Origin: Phoenix dactylifera
Taxonomy: Eukaryota; Streptophyta; Magnoliopsida; Arecales; Arecaceae
Assembly (NCBI RefSeq): GCF_009389715.1
Contig: NW_024067676.1
Span: 1,679,501 to 1,743,500, forward strand
Direction: 5' to 3'
Length of the DNA: 64,000 bases
Part shown: positions 10,807 to 22,205 of the stretch, in pieces
How the letters are laid out: the number at the start of each line of letters is the position of its first letter
Numbering within the stretch: position 1 is the stretch's first letter
Translations under genes and position numbers: made by a program
The notes under the pieces: generated by a model
What the model was told of the DNA's origin: nothing
The model's database searches: none
What the model saw: the letters and a program-made list of their open reading frames with translations, nothing else

Positions 10807-13800
10807 AAAATCTTTTAGATATGTGACATGATTGTATAGTTGAAAAAATCATCTGGTTCGTTTGAGTTCCTAAGAACCTATAATAAATAGGAAGCAAACT
10901 TTGAGTCAATTTCCATTGGGGACACAATTAGCAATTGCATCATGCATACTAGATCTCAGCATGTGAGATGAATCTGAATGAATATGGTTCTATCGAGAAA
11001 AAAAAATGCACACTAGAATTCATGTACGGCAAGCAATTTTTTTCCAAAAACGATCTATGGATGGTATAATTTTAATTAAATAAAAAAAGTTTATTTTTTT
11101 TAATTTCAATAGGATTCTTGAACTTGAGAAAACAAAAATATATCCAGAGATGGTACGGCCGGCATGCACACAAAAAATAAGAAATGAGCACTAGGACTGA
11201 AAATGGCTAATATATAGTTATATCTACATTCATAATTCTTTGGCGGATATAAATATAGATACGAGTATTAAACATATATAAAATTTAGTATTCATTTTTA
11301 TTGTAAACAAATCTGAATATGAGTTGGATATTAAATATATATATATATATATGTTCTAAATAAATATAAATACAAGTTGAGTATTAGTTATATGTATATT
11401 TTGCTATCTGAATACGGATATAAGTTGGCTATTATTTAGGATATAAATCTGATTTTTAGCATAATTCCATTCCAATACGGTTAAGGATCTGCGTCACCAT
11501 ATCACCAGTCCAAATGCTAGGACGGTTGGTTGGATTGTATTTTGTATAAAAAGTATATTTTTTAAATTAAAATATAATATAAAATATTAATATTTTTATA
11601 TTAAATACACCCTTTAAATTACATGGAATTAAATTCCACACTGCTCATTAATTACAGCTTAGCTAGAAAATAACATCTAATTGTTTGGGAAACATGCAAG
11701 AAAAAATTATGTAAAATATAAGAATATGTAGAAGCTAATGGTTTTTTATTATTTTAAAAATAAAATTTGAAAATATCATAAAGAATGGCATAAAGTATAT
11801 TCATTTTTCCTTTCTTATCAAAGGAAAATATATGAAAAGAATTGACTTTTCATAAGTATAATATATTTTCATTATGAAACACTAATTTGCATTATCTTAG
11901 TGTTTAAGAAGCTGACAACTGAACAATAGGTCAATGGCTACATTTGATTCCAACTTCTAATATCCAAGGCAAAATCTGCACGCGATAACCGATTTCCTAC
12001 CAAGAAAATAATTATATCAGTTTCTTTTGATATCGACCACAATACCAACAAATGCACATATCATAAGATCAGAGCAGACCCAAGAATGAGACTTCTCAGC
12101 TTGATAAGATGATTCATCCCTCAAATAATCACCTCTCATTGCTAAATTAAGTTTTAGTGGGTTTATTGCAGGAGACCTCAGATTAAGCTAGTTGCCTTAG
12201 AAAAAAAATAGCAGCCATTAAATGGAGCTATTATTAGGCAAAGAAAATTGATGGAGAAAAGAATGGATGTCTTTGATGAAGTGTTCAACTTAATACCACC
12301 TTTCTTTAGCAATTTGATTTGACATAGGAGGGGGAAGGGGGGAGAGACACTATACCATTTCTCTGAGAATCTCCCTCAAAAGAGAGTGCTAAACCTGGGG
12401 AAAAAATGCCACTTCTCAGAGAACAACAGTAGGGATCACTGCCATGCTGGTTAGAACCATCCCCAGGGAAAGCCATCTGTTGCTAAAACTTAATTTTTTT
12501 CTCATAAGAAATATATAATTGCATAAGAAATGTCTATAAATACATAATTACAAAAGAAATGAGTCTAACCATGCATTGCAGTTGGCATGTCATAACTTTA
12601 TTTAAAATAAAAATTGCCTTACATACCCCTCTGTAGAACAGTCAAACTCTCTCCATCTTCACTTGCATTCCACATGTCAAATACTAGTTTTGTTGTCTTT
12701 AAAGTTGATGTTTGTACTCATACTTCACAATTTTGAAACATGTGAATTGCAACATTCCACATGAATTTACTTCCAGAGAATCTGAAGTTTATATCTCCTT
12801 TTCTAAGATTAAAAGAACACCTAAAATAACCTACCAGCTCTATTTCATCTGAAGCACACAAACCACTGAATCACCTAAAAGCAGATTCACTGCCCTAATG
12901 TTGTCCCGTATCAACACATTGAGAGTGCTTCTCATATTCCATGCCTCTTATGCCCATGACTCCTTTCTGTTAAGTATCAGAAGCTCTTTACATGCAAGAG
13001 AGTCTTTTTATTCCTTCCCTCCTAAATCTACCACTTATCAACATAGAAATCTTCGAATCTATTTAGATGAAGAAAAGAAGAAGTCTACCCAAAGAAGTAT
13101 CTTTAAAGGGCTTGTTCTGTAGCATAGAAGCCTTCAAGCCAAAACTACAAAGAAAAGAACAGCAGATAATTAACAAATACCAGAGAACCAAAAATATTCT
13201 GATCCATGAATCCCCACATGCGGAGCTGTCAAATTACTTCAAAAGCCATTTCTGAAACAAAAAATCGGAATTAAAAATGATTTAAGAAATGGCAGAAGAA
13301 AACAGCTGGCATTTTTTTAAACAGAAACAGTGATTGAGGCATACGAGTTGAAATCGAATCATCCACTGCTGATAACATAACCTGCTTCCATTGCAAGAAA
13401 TGCCATGTTCCAGATGTTTGTTCGTTATTTGCTGAAGGTGTAACAAAGGCCACTTCATGACTCAGGAGTAGAAATGTTACCTCATTTCCAAGGTCCATAT
13501 GACTTTTTGGTGAAAGTCCAAACATATAGCTTTGAAAGGAAATGTCAAAGAAACAACACAAATCAGAGGAAAAAACTTTTGAGACAGGAAGAAATGAGGT
13601 AGGGACGTATGTATGTAGCAACAGGAGGTCAAAAACCTGTCCTCTTATCATTGTCGATTTTTCTTTTTTTATTTTGAAGAAACAAGGTGGTTACATTGTT
13701 GAACAAATCTCAATGATATAAACACAGAAAGGTCATGCATCAATAGTTGGGAAAGAAATATGTGCAAGAAATGCTAATTTCGACGATCTGCTATGTTCTG

Positions 13801-14126
13801 ATTTAGACATACATTCTGGTTATAGAAAGCAACTAAATTTTTGAAGGGGTAACAGACAGCTCAATTACACTAATACATGAAAAAGATGCACAAGATTCAA
13901 GGAAAGTAAAAAAAACAGAGTATGTCACATTAGTGACTTTGAGGAGACAATGCATGAGATGGAAGGTAACAATAACTTTAGTTAGTTCTAAAATCTTAAG
14001 GAGAAACTTCTGACAACTTTGATTTTGACATATGTAAAACCAGTTGACACTAGATATTCTATTCCTTGATATATCTTCAGGCAAAAAAGAAAAAAAAAAA
14101 AATAAAAAAGAGGGCGAGAAGGCACA
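10807..14126. other. Intergenic AT-rich DNA, downstream of the BED/hAT gene
   Basis: No supportable gene. A TA-rich run lies near 11337-11352. Frames on the minus strand at 13271-13651 and plus strand at 12898-13255 are short and unrecognised. The part nearest 14126 should include the 3' untranslated region of the minus-strand gene. Poly(A)-rich runs at about 14088-14110 are simple sequence. Confidence 0.4.
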
Positions 14127-16783
14127 TTACAAGAATTTCTTTGTCTTCCCCTTTGGATCAAGCCTACCACTAGCACCAGCTCGGCCTCCTCTCCCTCCTC
14201 GCCCTCCACTTGCATGCATGGAGCTAATGATCAGATTTTGTTCACCACATTGATCGCTGCTTGAAGGAGCATCTTCAATGATCCTTAAAAGCTCTTGTAT
14301 AGGATTACTAGAGTGAGCAGCATGTTTCAACAATGAGTCCTCATCATCAAGGCCTATGAAGCACAAATCCTCCCACTGTAAAGCAGATTCATCCATAAGA
14401 GGAAGCTCCGGATTTATATCCCATTTTCTATGCGGACCATACTTATAATTTGAATTAAACCTAAACATGCATAGGTAGATGGTAAGAAACTAAACCAGAA
14501 ATAGAATCAGCATCAACATTCTGAGATAAATTAGAAAAAAGAGGCATTCTACCGGGATAGTAATCTTAAATTGGAATGTATATACATCAGGTCATCAGCG
14601 CGACTTGGATTTAGCCTATTGTGCTTTGCATTGTAGATATAGCTATAGGTGCTCCATGGTCTCTCAATAGATGAAGTGCTAATTGATTGTGCAAGCACTC
14701 TAAATGCCATATCTCTCAACTCCTTTGTATCCCCTCCATGAAACTTCCACCACTGCAAAACATTGATTTTTGGATTTCTTGCATCTCTTTTAGCTGTTGC
14801 AGAGGAGAATTTTCCCTTCTTTTCCACAAAAGACAAGAACTGCACACGAACAGTATCTGCTTGATCAACATTTGGGTGCATTTTAAATATTGCAGTCATG
14901 GCAGCTTCAAATGTATCATCATCTTGGTCTGTCGTTAAGAAAAGGGAAAATATTATTGATATTTTGAAGGCAAGAAATATACCTAGTGCAAGGATTTGCC
15001 AAAACAGTCAAATGTTGTAACAGTAACAGAAGAGAATACGAATACAGTAACAGACAAAAAGGAAGGAAAGAAAGAAAAGAAGAAAATATCTACCTGGAGG
15101 ACACCTCTTCCTACCCCCTGGGGATGGTATTTGGAGGTATTCTTCATCATAATACTTTGGGGTAAGGGCACAAGCTAAGCATTGCAATGGAACACTTGCC
15201 TTGTTCCATCTTAAAAAGACCTTTTCCCTGACAAGCATAAAGGTGTCCTCTTCTCCTCTCAAATTGTCTTTGATTTCTCCCAACATATTGTCCATTCTCT
15301 CACATACCTCTCCAATAAGGGGGCCATCTTGATCAGTAAATTTGATCATTTTATATATTGGTTTTATTATAGAAAGAGCCAACTGTACTGCTTCCCAAAA
15401 GTTATCAGACAGGACTGCTGCCTTCACAGTGTCTCCAGGAAGCTTTGCTTTCTCATCTAGGTTTGGAAAACCAGCCCATCTCTCCCATTGATCAGATATG
15501 ACAGCAGCCCTTAAAGTTTCCCTTACATCAAGTAGAAGATGAAGAGTGATATAGTGTGATGCACACCCTCTGGCTGCAACTTTCAATAATTCTAACATTG
15601 GATAACTTTGGAAAATTTCAACAGTTTGGGAATGATATAAGATATATTTCACTATACCTTTAGCAGTTGTATAAGTCTGCTTAAGCCAAGGGAGGGCATT
15701 TATACAGTCCTTCAATATCAAATTGAGTGTGTGAACCATGCAAGGAGTCCAGAATATGTAAGGATATGTTTTTGCCACTTCCTCACTTGCAGCTCTACAG
15801 TCTGTAGCATTATCTGTGATCAACTGAACAACATTATATGGTCCCACTTTTTCAATCACTTCAAGCATATAGTCATGAATACTTTTATGGGACTTCTCAA
15901 CCAGTAAAAAGTCAAGGGCATGTAGAAATATAGAGCCAAATTGATTTGAGGCCAAGAAGTTTATCAAGGATTGATTCTTAACATCAGTCCAACCATTTGA
16001 AACAACTGAAACTCCATATTGAGGCCACTTCTGCTTGAAATCCTCTAGTTCCCTTTCAACCCTGTCCCTTTCATTTTCCAACAAGACGGTTTGTGCTCTT
16101 TCATAAGATGGGCTTTTGTAGCCCAATTCTTTACTAATTGCTGATACCATTTCTTCCCAATATGGTGACCTTAGCACACTTAAAGGGATGCCATTAGCAC
16201 ACAAACAGCGTATTACTTTAGAATCAACATCATCTCTATCTTGAGTCGAATAATCTTTCTCAAATGGACCCACATAGGAAAGGGCTACAGAAGGTCCCTG
16301 TGATGTCATACCAGAATTTGTGTTGAGCTTTGACTTCTTCAGTGGAACAATGTTTGGTGAGCTCTCAACTTGCTCAACTTCCCTCTTAATTTGCATTTGT
16401 AGATTTTTGTCTGCCTTTACAATGGAACAATAGCCAATTCCTTTGCTTTCACCTTTTTTATGCCCCATTAAATGTGCATAAACACGTGTATAGGTGCCAT
16501 GGTATATCTTCTGGCAATGTTTGCATTTGAAGACATGGGAACCTCCATGAGCATTTCCACACTTCTTTCCTTTTATGACATGTTTCCATAACACAGTTGC
16601 ACTAACATCAGATTGACTTTCTTCTCCCAGTTGTGCCTCAAGTTCATCTCGTACTTGATCTTCTTCATTATAAATTAAACTATCCTTCTCAAACACAAAG
16701 TGTCCATCTGCAATAGCTGGAAACTCCATGCCCTCATCATTGATTCCCGTATGTTCTTCATCAAAAGGAGAGCTATGAGACAT
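14127..16783 (-). CDS. BED zinc-finger / DUF659 / hAT-dimerisation protein, probable domesticated transposase
   Basis: Three coding exons on the minus strand: 16783-15094, 14928-14553, 14460-14127 (2,400 nt, 799 residues). Both junctions have GT donors and AG acceptors and restore frame (phases 1 and 2). Residues about 66-108 form a BED finger (FKCKHC, then HLMGH). The middle is a DUF659/RNase H-like transposase core with SNGWTD (about 261-266), QLITDNATD (about 320-328) and the CxxH motif WTPCMVH. The C-terminal dimerisation region has SSIERPWSTY and HSNLRLLSR, then a Gly/Arg-rich tail GGRGGRGGRAG. Catalytic hAT elements normally have Asp where this protein has Asn in SNGWTD, so it is probably a DNA-binding or dimerising host protein; that is inference. 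An ATG at 16801 is in frame, but TTTACAG just upstream of 16783 looks like an acceptor, so a non-coding first exon is likely. Confidence 0.85.
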
Positions 16784-19000
16784 CCTCTGTAAATACGACA
16801 TGATTCAAGCATCAAAGAATTGAAGACTAGGAAAAATTATTAGGTAACAATTCATAAAACCATCTTATCATCTAGTTTAATGGAAAGGGTCTTGACCTCA
16901 TCTGTTTGACACCTAGAAATGACTGTGCAGGACCAACAAACATGGAAAGCATTGCTACACAAAACAGGTTAAGAAAATATTAATTTTTTTTAAAAAAAAA
17001 AAGAAAAAGAAAACTGCACCTCTCTTAGCATGATTTGTGTTATTTAAAAGGGCAAATCTGATTAGTCCCTTTCACTTGGTCATTCAGATGGTCCAATTTC
17101 AAAATTCATGAACCACTTTGATTTATAGTTCTGACATACTTACTTGCAAGAATAAAAGCATAAAACCCTTCTAAATAATACATACCAAGAACCCATTCAG
17201 CTTGTAAGGATTTGCCCTGATAATCCTCATTGTGCAAATACACAGTAAGACCACACAATGTCAACTTATTTTCAGAACTCCTAGGTGTAAGAAAAGGCCA
17301 TTCTCCTCAATAACATTCTCCAATAGTTGACCACTTAATTTGAACACATTGGTTGCTGGTTAGCCCTAATGAAATTACATGCACAAAGAGACGAAGACCA
17401 GAATTTATAGAGTGAAAACAAATGGAAGCCTCTCATTTGAGTATTCAGTAGTTGCACATGTGGAAGCCTCTCATTTGAGTATTCAGTAGTTGCACATGTA
17501 GAAAAAAAAACAAGGAGAACAGAAAGCTAGTCCATAAAAGTGAGCTTCAGACATAATTCCTTACATACTACTACTAATCGTGCATTGCTTTTTTCCATCT
17601 AACATTTTTCCAATTTTCACATAAATTAAAGAATTAAAGTCAAAGTTTAATTTTATTTTTAATTACTAAAAAATTAATGACATTTTTTATGATTTTTTGT
17701 TGCACTAACTCATTAAAGTGTTTCTAGCTTTATAAAATCTTGATGGTTCCAATACCCTCCCGCTTTCTCCTTAAAAATCATTCTTGCTTTTCTTGTGAAT
17801 GCTCCCTTAGTGAGGAAGCGGAAAAGAAATAACTTTACAAGGGACAGATTGCAGTATCAATTATAGTACCCCTTATTAAGCAACTAAAAAACAAACAGAG
17901 ATCAGGAATTGTGCAATAGTGTTTTATCAACAAGCTCTTTCTTGAACAAGTTTTTCAAGGAAGCTTCACACAAATAACCAAACTTCTTCCTAGATCTTTC
18001 CACTTCTTTATTCAAACCAATATTAATTATTCTAAAAACTAATCCCTCTCAACCATCTCTAAGTCCTATCACAGCAACTTCTTGAACCAAAACTCAATTC
18101 AGGAAAGAAAAAAAAAATATCGATAGTCAGTAATTATATAAGCAAAAGAGCTGAAGCAGGTTTTGGTATGCAAAAATAAATAAACAGATACGCAGAATTC
18201 AAGGAAGCAAAATGTCCTCGTATTCATCAGAATGGAGAAGGTTGTCGATATATCATCCTTCCACTTGGCCGCCCAAAAGCATTTCCAGTCAACCAGTTAA
18301 ACAAGGATTAGCTATCACTAAGAATTATGAAGAATATCTTTGTATGCAATAAAATATTGTTAACCTGTCTTAGATTACCATTTTTGAGCTACAAAGTGGT
18401 CATTAATCCAGTGCACGAGGAATTCAAGAACAATAGAACGTATCCAAAAAATAATGCTTGTTGGGCTCTACATGAGAAGCTTGTTACTAAAATCCAAAAT
18501 CTGGACCAAAAACTCCTCTCTTATATTAAATTTTGTAAGAATTCTTTATTAATAAAGAGAAGGATGAAGAGCAAATAGAAGTGTGAGGATTAACACATAT
18601 TCATGCGATAAAAAGCTAGAAAAATAGCAAGGTTAAAAGTTTGGACGGTGAAAGTCAAGAATAATATGTGACATGAAGCAACAAAGATGGGTAATTGTAC
18701 GAGAAGCACCAGAAATCATAGGGAAACCACAGAGAAACCAGTGGAAACCAGCTCACAGAAGTTTCTCTTCCTGTTTCACAGCTCCATCATGTTTCCCCTC
18801 GGAGTTTCCCGAGTTTTCCCAACAGCCAAATTCATAAACAAACTAACCCCAAATTATTAAAAGAAAGGAAAGAAATGAGAAAGAAAGAAAGCAAAGGTGG
18901 CACCTTTGGCACTATTTTAACCTGCCTTCAGTGACTCAAGGGCTCCAATCAAAAGCGCAAACGAAGTAAAGCAATTCCCCCCGTTCAAACAAACCCCCCA
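16784..19000 (-). other. Probable 5' intron and leader region of the BED/hAT gene
   Basis: AT-rich DNA with no coding signal. On the minus strand it ends in a good acceptor (TATTTACAG) three bases before the chosen ATG. An exact 38-bp direct repeat lies at 17423-17498. The boundary with a first exon is not visible, so the intron is inferred. Confidence 0.4.
17423..17498. repeat. Exact 38-bp tandem duplication
   Basis: The unit starting TGGAAGCCTCTCATTTGAGT and ending TTGCACATG occurs twice head to tail (17423-17460, 17461-17498) without a mismatch. Identity in otherwise decayed DNA means a recent duplication. Confidence 0.95.
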
Positions 19001-19079
19001 GTTTTGTCCAAAATATTAAAGAAATGTCCAAATCATTCTCATCTTCTTCAATCAAAACCTTGAGCGATAAAATCTCAAA

Positions 19080-19450
19080 AAGCTGCCATCTTTGGGATTG
19101 CCACAGCCAAAGGAGGCGGCGCCGAGGTCGATGTCCCTGGTGCTGGCGCTATGGAGCTCCGAGGGCATTGCAGGGACTCGAACCGAATGAATCAAGGAAT
19201 TAGGGCTCCCTCTTGGACGATGGCGGGGGGCCGAGGTCGCATGGCCGGAGAACGATTAGAGCCGGGGAATGGAGAGAAGTCGGGCATCAGAGCTCCCTTT
19301 CTCTCTACCTTTCTCACTCGCTCGCTCGCTCGCTCGCTCGCTCTGTCGACGGAGTCGGAGTCGGGTATCAGGTAACTCAGCTGCTCGCGCGACCCCAAAA
19401 GGAACCCCGCCAATGAGGGGTCGCATACGGAGGAAGATGGGAGCCGAAGT
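19080..19450. promoter_or_regulatory. GC-rich CpG island, candidate promoter/first exon of the BED/hAT gene
   Basis: About 370 bp are GC- and CpG-rich within AT-rich DNA, with a (GCTC)n microsatellite at about 19316-19342. Open frames run in several directions (19151-19375 plus, 19192-19413 minus), as expected of GC-rich DNA. Its position upstream of the minus-strand gene fits a promoter and non-coding first exon. That link is inference; a start of an unrelated short transcript is possible. Confidence 0.4.
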
Positions 19451-20736
19451 TTGCGGTACGAATTAATAATGTTGCGAATTTCTATTTTCTAATGTTACAA
19501 CAAGACAATTTAGTACGTGTCTTGTTTCATTCCTGAGGGACCGCTTGGATTCCCATAGGACAAGCTGCAGGTCGCTCAAATTGCTGATATAGGCCAACTT
19601 ATTTATATACCTACAATTTAAATTACATATTAATTTGAGCTAACCATTAACCTGCAATTTAAAACTATATAAAAAGAGCCACTCAAATAGGTACCTTAAT
19701 TTATGTAAAAAATACTTTTTTTTCTTTTTTTTCTCTCCTTCACTGCGTCTTTTTCTCGGCATCTACATTACTCTATACTCTTTGTACTCCCTTGCCTCGC
19801 TCTTTTCCTTTACCTTCCACACCCTCCCTAAGGATTGTACCATTGCCTGCTTCCTTCTCATAGACACTCAAAAGTACTCTTATCTTCATGTACGTCGAAG
19901 TGTTTTGATCTAACACCTGATAAGATACCCAATGTCTCTTTGTTAGAGAACAACTTCAACTACAAGGCTCCAAATAATTTCTAAAAATGAGTTCGGTTAA
20001 CTAATTGCCTTGGGCCATCGAGCCAATTGCAACCAATCCTTTGACCCATGATAGATGCATGGATACGGATTGGGCTCTATATTGGCCACTTGATGCAGTC
20101 TACCTAGACACAAATATGGATTGGATAGAAATTTGAAGTCAAACTCCTCTGAGTTGCCATCTTCCAACCGCCCATGATTAGGCCCGTTCAAACCTCGAGC
20201 GCCCTATTTGGCTCGCCCGAGCCCGGAGCATTTCAGTCGGACCTGATTTTTAACCTCAACAGGCCAGACTGAGCCTGAAATTAGGGCCACCTAGTAAATA
20301 AGCCGAGCTTGGGTTCAGATCAACTTGATCCGAGACAGACCCTAGCTTGCTGCTTTTTTTACAGGTAAAATGGTCAACCAACCGAACTCTGATCCTGGAT
20401 TTTTCCATATATACAAGAATGCCCCTCTGGAGAATCAGCTTTCCCCACAGATAAGGCTAGTTTAGTAAATTAATCAAACCGATTGCGCAAACTAAATCCG
20501 ATCTACATATGTATTTACAAGTCCGCCACTCTCATGGAGCAGCATCCATCACCCAAGGGCTACTTTTGTAAATTAAATCAATCCTATTTCCTGGGGAAAA
20601 TACGCGCTCGTCGTTCGAGCTTCAAAACACGCGTAACTTGATCCTGATCAGACGGTTCCTATGCTCCCAAAATTCTTACCGCCCGTGGTCACCGACATTG
20701 GGAACCATCATTTGGACGGCCAGTGACGTAGGGCCT
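19451..20736. other. Intergenic DNA, no gene seen
   Basis: T-rich tract at about 19707-19740. The segment 20200-20300, rich in GCCCGAGCCCGG-type motifs, resembles the GC-rich arms common in plant non-autonomous DNA transposons, but no ends were found. Nothing else is supportable. Confidence 0.35.
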
Positions 20737-21153
20737 TCTTTCTTTCTTTTTTTTCTTTTTTTTTTTTCCAATTCTTCATACAATACATGTGCGAGTACAT
20801 CCAATAAAATTAAAAAATACATACTCGTGGAGTGCCTATGGCAGCTCCCTTCTCCTGACCAGAAGGTGTACTCTGAGTAGAGGTGGCAAAATATGACCCG
20901 ACCCGCCAATCCGATCTGTGTTCGACCCGCCAGGTTTGGGTTTGGCCTAAACATGTTGACCCGTTTAACCTGTTTATTAATTGGATCGAATATAGGTTTT
21001 AGATGTCTGATCCTTTTAACCCGTTTAATATATGAAAACCCGTAGATATATTTTAGCTGCTTTGAGATCCGTGCAGATGGATGAATGAAGTTCGATCGAT
21101 TGTTAAGAGATCAAACCCTAGCTCTGGCTCGCATATCCTTTTCTGCTCCGCGA

Positions 21154-21770
21154 TGGGGATCAAACCCTAGATCCATATCTCCACTCCGCGATGGGGATCG
21201 ATCTCTTCCACTCCTGCGATCCGGGCACCGAGGACGTCTACCTCTCCAAGATCGAGGGCGACAAGCAGTACGCCCGACGATTGGAGCACAACAAGAAGCG
21301 GGAGGCTCTCTAGAGGTACGAGGAGCTCAAGAAGCGCGACCTTGTCGACAACTCTGAAGACTTCGACAAGGACGAGTCCTCGTCCGACAATGGTAACGAC
21401 GATCTCGTCGACTCCAATAAGAAGGACCTCCAGTTTTTTTTTTTTTTTTTTTTGCTAAAAGGGGACCTCCAGTTCTTTGATGCCCTTGTCAGGGTTCGAA
21501 AGAAGGACCCCATTGTCCTCCAAAAGGATGCAAAAATATACTCCTCCAATGAAGAAGAGGGGGAGGAGAAGCCCAAAGCTGCGAAAAAAGAAAGACCTTT
21601 TGTACCTGAAGGACGTCATTGCCCGGCATTTGATCGAGAAAGGACCGGAATTCGATAGAAAGCCACTGAAAAATAATCCCAAGGTCGATGACAAGGAGCA
21701 GGAAAGGCATTCCTAGAGGCAGCGGAGAAAGAGGAGGGCAAACAGGTTAGTAGGTTACCTATTTAACGGG
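21154..21770 (+). pseudogene. KRI1: KRI1-like ribosome-biogenesis gene fragment (captured, broken)
   Basis: Starting at an ATG near 21189 the plus strand reads MGIDLFHSCDP, then EDVYLSKIEGDKQYARRLEH, NKKREAL, a stop, RYEELKKRDLVD and an acidic Ser/Asp stretch. It continues as KKDLQ, FFDALVRVRKKDP, QKDAKIYSSNEEE, YLKDVIARHLIEKGPEFD and KAFLEAAEKEEGKQ. This order matches the N-terminal part of plant KRI1 (nucleolar, needed for 40S subunit assembly), recognised from memory of the family. Breaks: a TAG codon at about 21311, a 29-nt poly(T) insertion at 21434, and at least two later frameshifts. No intron is visible. Upstream, AAACCCTAG occurs twice (around 21114 and 21165), a telo-box-type motif common before ribosome-biogenesis genes, so promoter or leader DNA was probably captured too, and CTCCGCGATGGGGATC is duplicated. 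Confidence 0.75.
21434..21462 (-). mobile_element. 29-nt poly(T) insertion with 10-bp target duplication
   Basis: T(20) followed by GCTAAAAGG is flanked by GGACCTCCAG at 21424-21433 and again at 21463-21472. Read on the minus strand it is a short tail ending in poly(A), the hallmark of target-primed reverse transcription by a LINE, reduced to little more than the A tail. Insert plus duplication adds 39 nt, so the captured reading frame is kept. Confidence 0.75.
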
Positions 21771-22205
21771 TCGGGTTACCTATTAAACATAACAGGTTCA
21801 GGTTGTAATTCCTGACCTGTTTATAAATAGGTCGGGATCAGGTTTATGATTTTTTGATCCGACCTGCATCTGACCCAACCCGTTTATGTTCGACCCGACC
21901 CGATTGCCACCCTTCACTCTGAGTGATGGGCCGCGTAGGCAGCCACCCAGTCGGCCGTCTCGTTGGCTTCTCTAAATACATACTTGGCCTGTAAGGCCAC
22001 CCTATCCCTCATCATCATCATCCCTATGTCCCGGATCAGGGGGTGGTCCGTGTTCTTACCCCTCGTCCCCCTCCGAATCTATCCGATAACTGTGGCCGAA
22101 TCGCCATCCAAAATGATCAAATTGGCCTGCAATACCTGCCGCGTATATCGAAGACCTGCCTAGATAACTTGTAACTCCATCTTTGGAATCGACGTGTGAA
22201 ATAAC

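Larger units (their letters stand above)
20879..21915. mobile_element. Pack-TYPE TIR transposon carrying a KRI1 fragment
   Basis: The element is 1,037 bp. The left end AGAGGTGGCAA and the right end (reverse complement GAAGGGTGGCAA) are inverted, each followed inwards by CCCGACCCG-type sequence. ACTCTGAGT occurs immediately outside both ends (20870-20878 and 21916-21924), a 9-bp target duplication. If the true duplication is 8 bp, the element would be hAT-like rather than Mutator-like; GGTGGCAA ends with GGGTCGGGTCG arms are familiar in plant non-autonomous elements of both kinds. There is no transposase. The interior (about 21100-21770) is a broken host-gene copy, annotated separately. Confidence 0.8.
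20737..22205 (-). mobile_element. LINE 3' tail (RNase H), split by a Pack-TYPE transposon
   Basis: On the minus strand, 22205-21916 encodes plant-LINE RNase H sequence with LDGDSATVIG, YVFREANETADWVAAYAAHH and then S. Reading resumes beyond the inserted element at 20878 with YTFWSGEGSCHRHSTS, LLDVLAHVLYEE and an A tail (T-rich 20738-20768 on the plus strand). The two halves join exactly if the inserted element and one 9-bp target copy are removed. In-frame stops show the LINE copy is dead. The upper boundary near 22205 is approximate. Confidence 0.75.

Noticed and set aside
19172..19186. GGTTCGAGTCCC on the minus strand, a perfect tRNA B box
   Set aside because: No A box at the right distance and no cloverleaf around it; coincidence within a GC-rich leader.
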